Shown in pieces: positions 16,749 to 18,705 of a DNA stretch of 18,705 nucleotides. Numbering within the stretch: the first letter of the stretch is position 1; every line of letters starts with the position of its first letter. The notes under the pieces were generated by a model, which ran no database searches, had not been told where the DNA came from, and saw only the letters and a program-made list of their open reading frames with translations. The stretch is from JAJKIP01 sp040509055 (lineage in GTDB: Bacteria > Bacteroidota > Bacteroidia > Chitinophagales > Chitinophagaceae): contig JBEVLT010000351.1 of the NCBI GenBank assembly GCA_040509055.1, positions 1-18,705 of the forward strand. The letters run 5' to 3'. The translations under genes were made by a program, and so were the position numbers.

Positions 16749-17063
16749 TCAGGGCAGATAAAATACTTCCTGCAATGGAGTGCTCACGGGAGAATCATCG
16801 GCATTGGCTTCCATAATGTCTTTCATATACGACCACCATCTCTTCATCACCGGTTGCTGCGGCAGCAGATCAAGCGCCTGTTCGTTGCCGATCTTCAGCA
16901 CACCGAACAAACTGTTCGTTTCGGCATCCAGAAAAATAGAATAATCACTGACCCCCGCTTCTTCCAGCAATGCTTTCAGTTCAGGCCAGATAGCATCATG
17001 CCTTTTGCGGTACTCTTCCTCCTGTCCATGATGCAATTTCATTTTGAAAGCAATTCGTTTCAT
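16749..17063 (-). CDS. rhaM: L-rhamnose mutarotase
   Basis: A 104-residue cytosolic enzyme that interconverts the alpha and beta anomers of L-rhamnose so that released sugar can enter catabolism. Length and sequence closely follow E. coli RhaM: the N-terminal strand (MKRIAFKMKL), the active-site H22 in EEYRKRHDAIWPEL, Y41 in SDYSIFLD, the paired tryptophans in KRWWSYMKDIM (W76, W77), and the family ending DDSPVSTPLQEVFYLP. There is no signal peptide, in contrast with the enzymes of the main block. It starts 22 bp after the GH97 stop and ends 226 bp before susC, so it closes the upstream transcription unit. Its presence points to L-rhamnose as a product of the locus and fits the inverting GH106. 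No rhamnose permease, isomerase or kinase gene is in the window. Confidence 0.96.
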   Translation of the reverse strand: MKRIAFKMKLHHGQEEEYRKRHDAIWPELKALLEEAGVSDYSIFLDAETNSLFGVLKIGNEQALDLLPQQPVMKRWWSYMKDIMEANADDSPVSTPLQEVFYLP

Positions 17064-17085
17064 AACACAGTATATTTCAGGTTAA

Positions 17086-18705
17086 TTATTTTGTTACGAT
17101 GACAAAGCCGCCGTTCGGCTTCATCGTAACAGGTAATGTTTTTAATGAAGAAGGCGTAATGACCGATTGCTTTAGCGAACCGCCATTATCATCGCTGATC
17201 AGGTTAAGTGCTTTGTGTTGCATGAAAGAAAGATCTATAGACAAGACCATTTCTTCTTTTTGCGCATTGATGCCACATATATACCAGCTGTCGCCCGACC
17301 GGCGTGCCAAAACAACGTACTTACCGGGATAACCATCGATGAAGCGCACATCATCCCATTGTACCGGCAGTTGCCGCAAAAATCCTTTTACAAAGTCCGG
17401 CATATGCTGCATACCGGCAGGCGACTCTGCATAATGCTGGATACCGGAGAGAAACAAAACAGACAGGGCAAGCTCAAAGCCGGGCGTGGTCCTTCGCTTC
17501 ACCTGCGTGGGAATGCCGGACAGGTTCATGGGCGTAAAATCCATGGGATCGAATAGATTGCGGGTGAACGGCAGTATCGTACAGTGTACTGCTTCCCGGT
17601 CGGCATCGTCCTGCATGAACGTGACCATTTCAAAACCTCTTACGGCTTCCGTGGTCATCAGGTTAGGATACATACGCTGCCATCCCCGCGGCAGGGTGGC
17701 GCCGTGAAAATTGACAAGCAGGTGATACTTCGCCGCATCGTGCAGGATATCGATATAATACTTCATGACCGACTGACCATCGCCGCCAAAGAAATCGATC
17801 TTGACGCCTTTGATACCCATCTCCTGCAATCGACGGAACTCCTGTTGCCGTAATTCAGTCGTCAATAATTTACTCTTCGGGTGATACGGCGTCGTGTTCC
17901 AGTCGCCGGCGGAATTGTACCAGAGCAGCAGCCCGACGTTCCGGCCAGCAGCATAGTCAGCCAGTTCTTTGATCTTCCCGTACCCGATCTTCGTATCCCA
18001 GTTCACATCGATCAGACAATATTGCCAATGCATGTCTGCAGCAAAATCGATATAACGTTTTTGCTCGCTGTACACGATGGAATCGTCCTTGGACATGATC
18101 CAGCTCCAGGCTGCTTTGCCTGGTTTGATAAATGAGGTGTCGACATGGACCGGAGAGGGCTCCGCGAAATCGGTGCCCAGCGTTGACTCAGCGATGGTTT
18201 TTAGCGTACCCATTGCAATGATCCGCCAGGGAGTCCGCCAGTATCTTCCTGTTTTGACCGGATAGATATCGCCCCCGGGAAATATTTCGCGCTGATCGGG
18301 AAAGCCGATCCGGTAAATGCTGCTTGCCGAATCATTGACCAGCCTGGTACCGCAATAATTACTATCGATGCCCGACTCGGAAATCACTACCCAGCTATCT
18401 CCATGATGAAAAAGTGCCGGATACACCCAACCCGATCGCAGGGGAGAAGGAGTTCCGGCCGGGATATCCTGAAGATAGTGCTCTTCATAGGAGGGGTTGG
18501 TATGTTCCCAACCGGATTTAGCTATGCTCATGGGCTGCAGCCAGGCACGCGTGCCGGCAGGCAGGTGAAAAGAACTTATTTCTTTCCTGATCGTATGCCG
18601 CTTTTCTTCATTATCAAGCTCATAACGAAATGCAAGGCCATCGTTGCACACCCGGAAGATGATCTTCATTTCTTTACCACCCGCGGATCGCAGGTGAATG
18701 ATTTG
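17086..18705 (-). CDS. GH97 family glycosidase, retaining subgroup (alpha-galactosidase or beta-L-arabinopyranosidase type), N-terminus missing
   Basis: 539 residues are visible; the frame is open through 18705 without a stop. The ATG at 18669 is internal, because the preceding codons (QIIHLRSAGGKE) belong to the N-terminal GH97 sandwich. Full family length is about 650-700 residues, so roughly the first 110-160 are outside. Visible parts are the end of the N-terminal beta-sandwich (IIFRVCNDGLAFRYE), the TIM barrel (about 190-430) and a C-terminal beta domain ending GGFVIVTK. Counting from the first visible residue, the barrel has D304 in MGIKGVKIDFFGGDGQ and E353 in YPNLMTTEAVRGFE. In characterised GH97 enzymes an aspartate at the first position is the nucleophile of retaining members, whereas SusB-type inverting alpha-glucosidases lack it. 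Retaining GH97 enzymes include alpha-galactosidases and a beta-L-arabinopyranosidase, and both would suit pectic or arabinogalactan side chains. Confidence 0.92.
   Translation of the reverse strand, partial: QIIHLRSAGGKEMKIIFRVCNDGLAFRYELDNEEKRHTIRKEISSFHLPAGTRAWLQPMSIAKSGWEHTNPSYEEHYLQDIPAGTPSPLRSGWVYPALFHHGDSWVVISESGIDSNYCGTRLVNDSASSIYRIGFPDQREIFPGGDIYPVKTGRYWRTPWRIIAMGTLKTIAESTLGTDFAEPSPVHVDTSFIKPGKAAWSWIMSKDDSIVYSEQKRYIDFAADMHWQYCLIDVNWDTKIGYGKIKELADYAAGRNVGLLLWYNSAGDWNTTPYHPKSKLLTTELRQQEFRRLQEMGIKGVKIDFFGGDGQSVMKYYIDILHDAAKYHLLVNFHGATLPRGWQRMYPNLMTTEAVRGFEMVTFMQDDADREAVHCTILPFTRNLFDPMDFTPMNLSGIPTQVKRRTTPGFELALSVLFLSGIQHYAESPAGMQHMPDFVKGFLRQLPVQWDDVRFIDGYPGKYVVLARRSGDSWYICGINAQKEEMVLSIDLSFMQHKALNLISDDNGGSLKQSVITPSSLKTLPVTMKPNGGFVIVTK

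Noticed and set aside
18667..18669. ATG as the true start of the GH97 gene
   Set aside because: The frame is open to the window edge, the preceding codons fit the GH97 N-terminal sandwich and there is no signal peptide at this ATG, so the gene is partial.
1..18705. Frequent CCGG/TGCCGG words as a dispersed repeat
   Set aside because: They follow codon use (CCG, CCGG-containing codon pairs) across all genes and show no fixed spacing or secondary structure.
1..18705. Mobile elements, CRISPR arrays, tRNA or rRNA genes
   Set aside because: I saw no transposase, integrase, terminal repeats, repeat-spacer arrays or tRNA-like cloverleaf; all gaps are short and accounted for.

Overview
The window is a piece of a polysaccharide utilisation locus (PUL) from a Bacteroidota genome. 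A SusC/SusD pair, a lipid-anchored SusD, a run of secreted carbohydrate-active enzymes and the AAA/QQ-type signal peptides all point to this phylum. The base composition of about half G+C and the style of the proteins suggest a soil or plant-associated member of the Chitinophagaceae (Chitinophaga-like), but the genus is a guess. Every gene I can support lies on the minus strand, so transcription runs from high to low coordinates. The long plus-strand open frames are shadows.

Layout in the direction of transcription. (1) 18705-16749: the C-terminal part of a GH97 glycosidase, cut by the window edge, followed 22 bp later by L-rhamnose mutarotase (rhaM). (2) 16748-16523: a 226-bp AT-rich intergenic region with a 12-bp direct repeat spaced exactly 21 bp and a palindrome close to the next gene. 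It is the obvious place for the main PUL promoter. (3) 16522-11265: a SusC-like TonB-dependent transporter and a SusD-like surface glycan-binding lipoprotein. (4) 11264-11038: a 227-bp gap holding a strong hairpin that is not a canonical terminator. (5) 11037-234: six closely packed genes (gaps of 4-33 bp, one 4-bp overlap): GH105 unsaturated rhamnogalacturonyl hydrolase, CE12-type SGNH acetylesterase, PL22-type oligogalacturonate lyase, GH106 alpha-L-rhamnosidase, a small GH43-like five-bladed propeller, and a LacZ-architecture GH2. (6) 190-1: the start of a further secreted protein that runs off the window, probably a glycosidase.

Taken together the enzymes fit stepwise degradation of the pectin domain rhamnogalacturonan I (RG-I) and its side chains. 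The CE12 would remove backbone acetyls. The GH2, GH97 and GH43-like enzymes would remove galactose or arabinose decorations. GH105 would take off the unsaturated uronic acid left by a lyase, and GH106 would release L-rhamnose. The cytosolic mutarotase would prepare that rhamnose for catabolism, and the PL22 would deal with galacturonate-rich fragments. No endo-acting RG lyase (PL4, PL9, PL11), no GH28, no regulator and no rhamnose permease is visible. They must lie outside the window or elsewhere. The assignment to RG-I is inferred from the gene set; none of the individual substrates can be proved from sequence alone.
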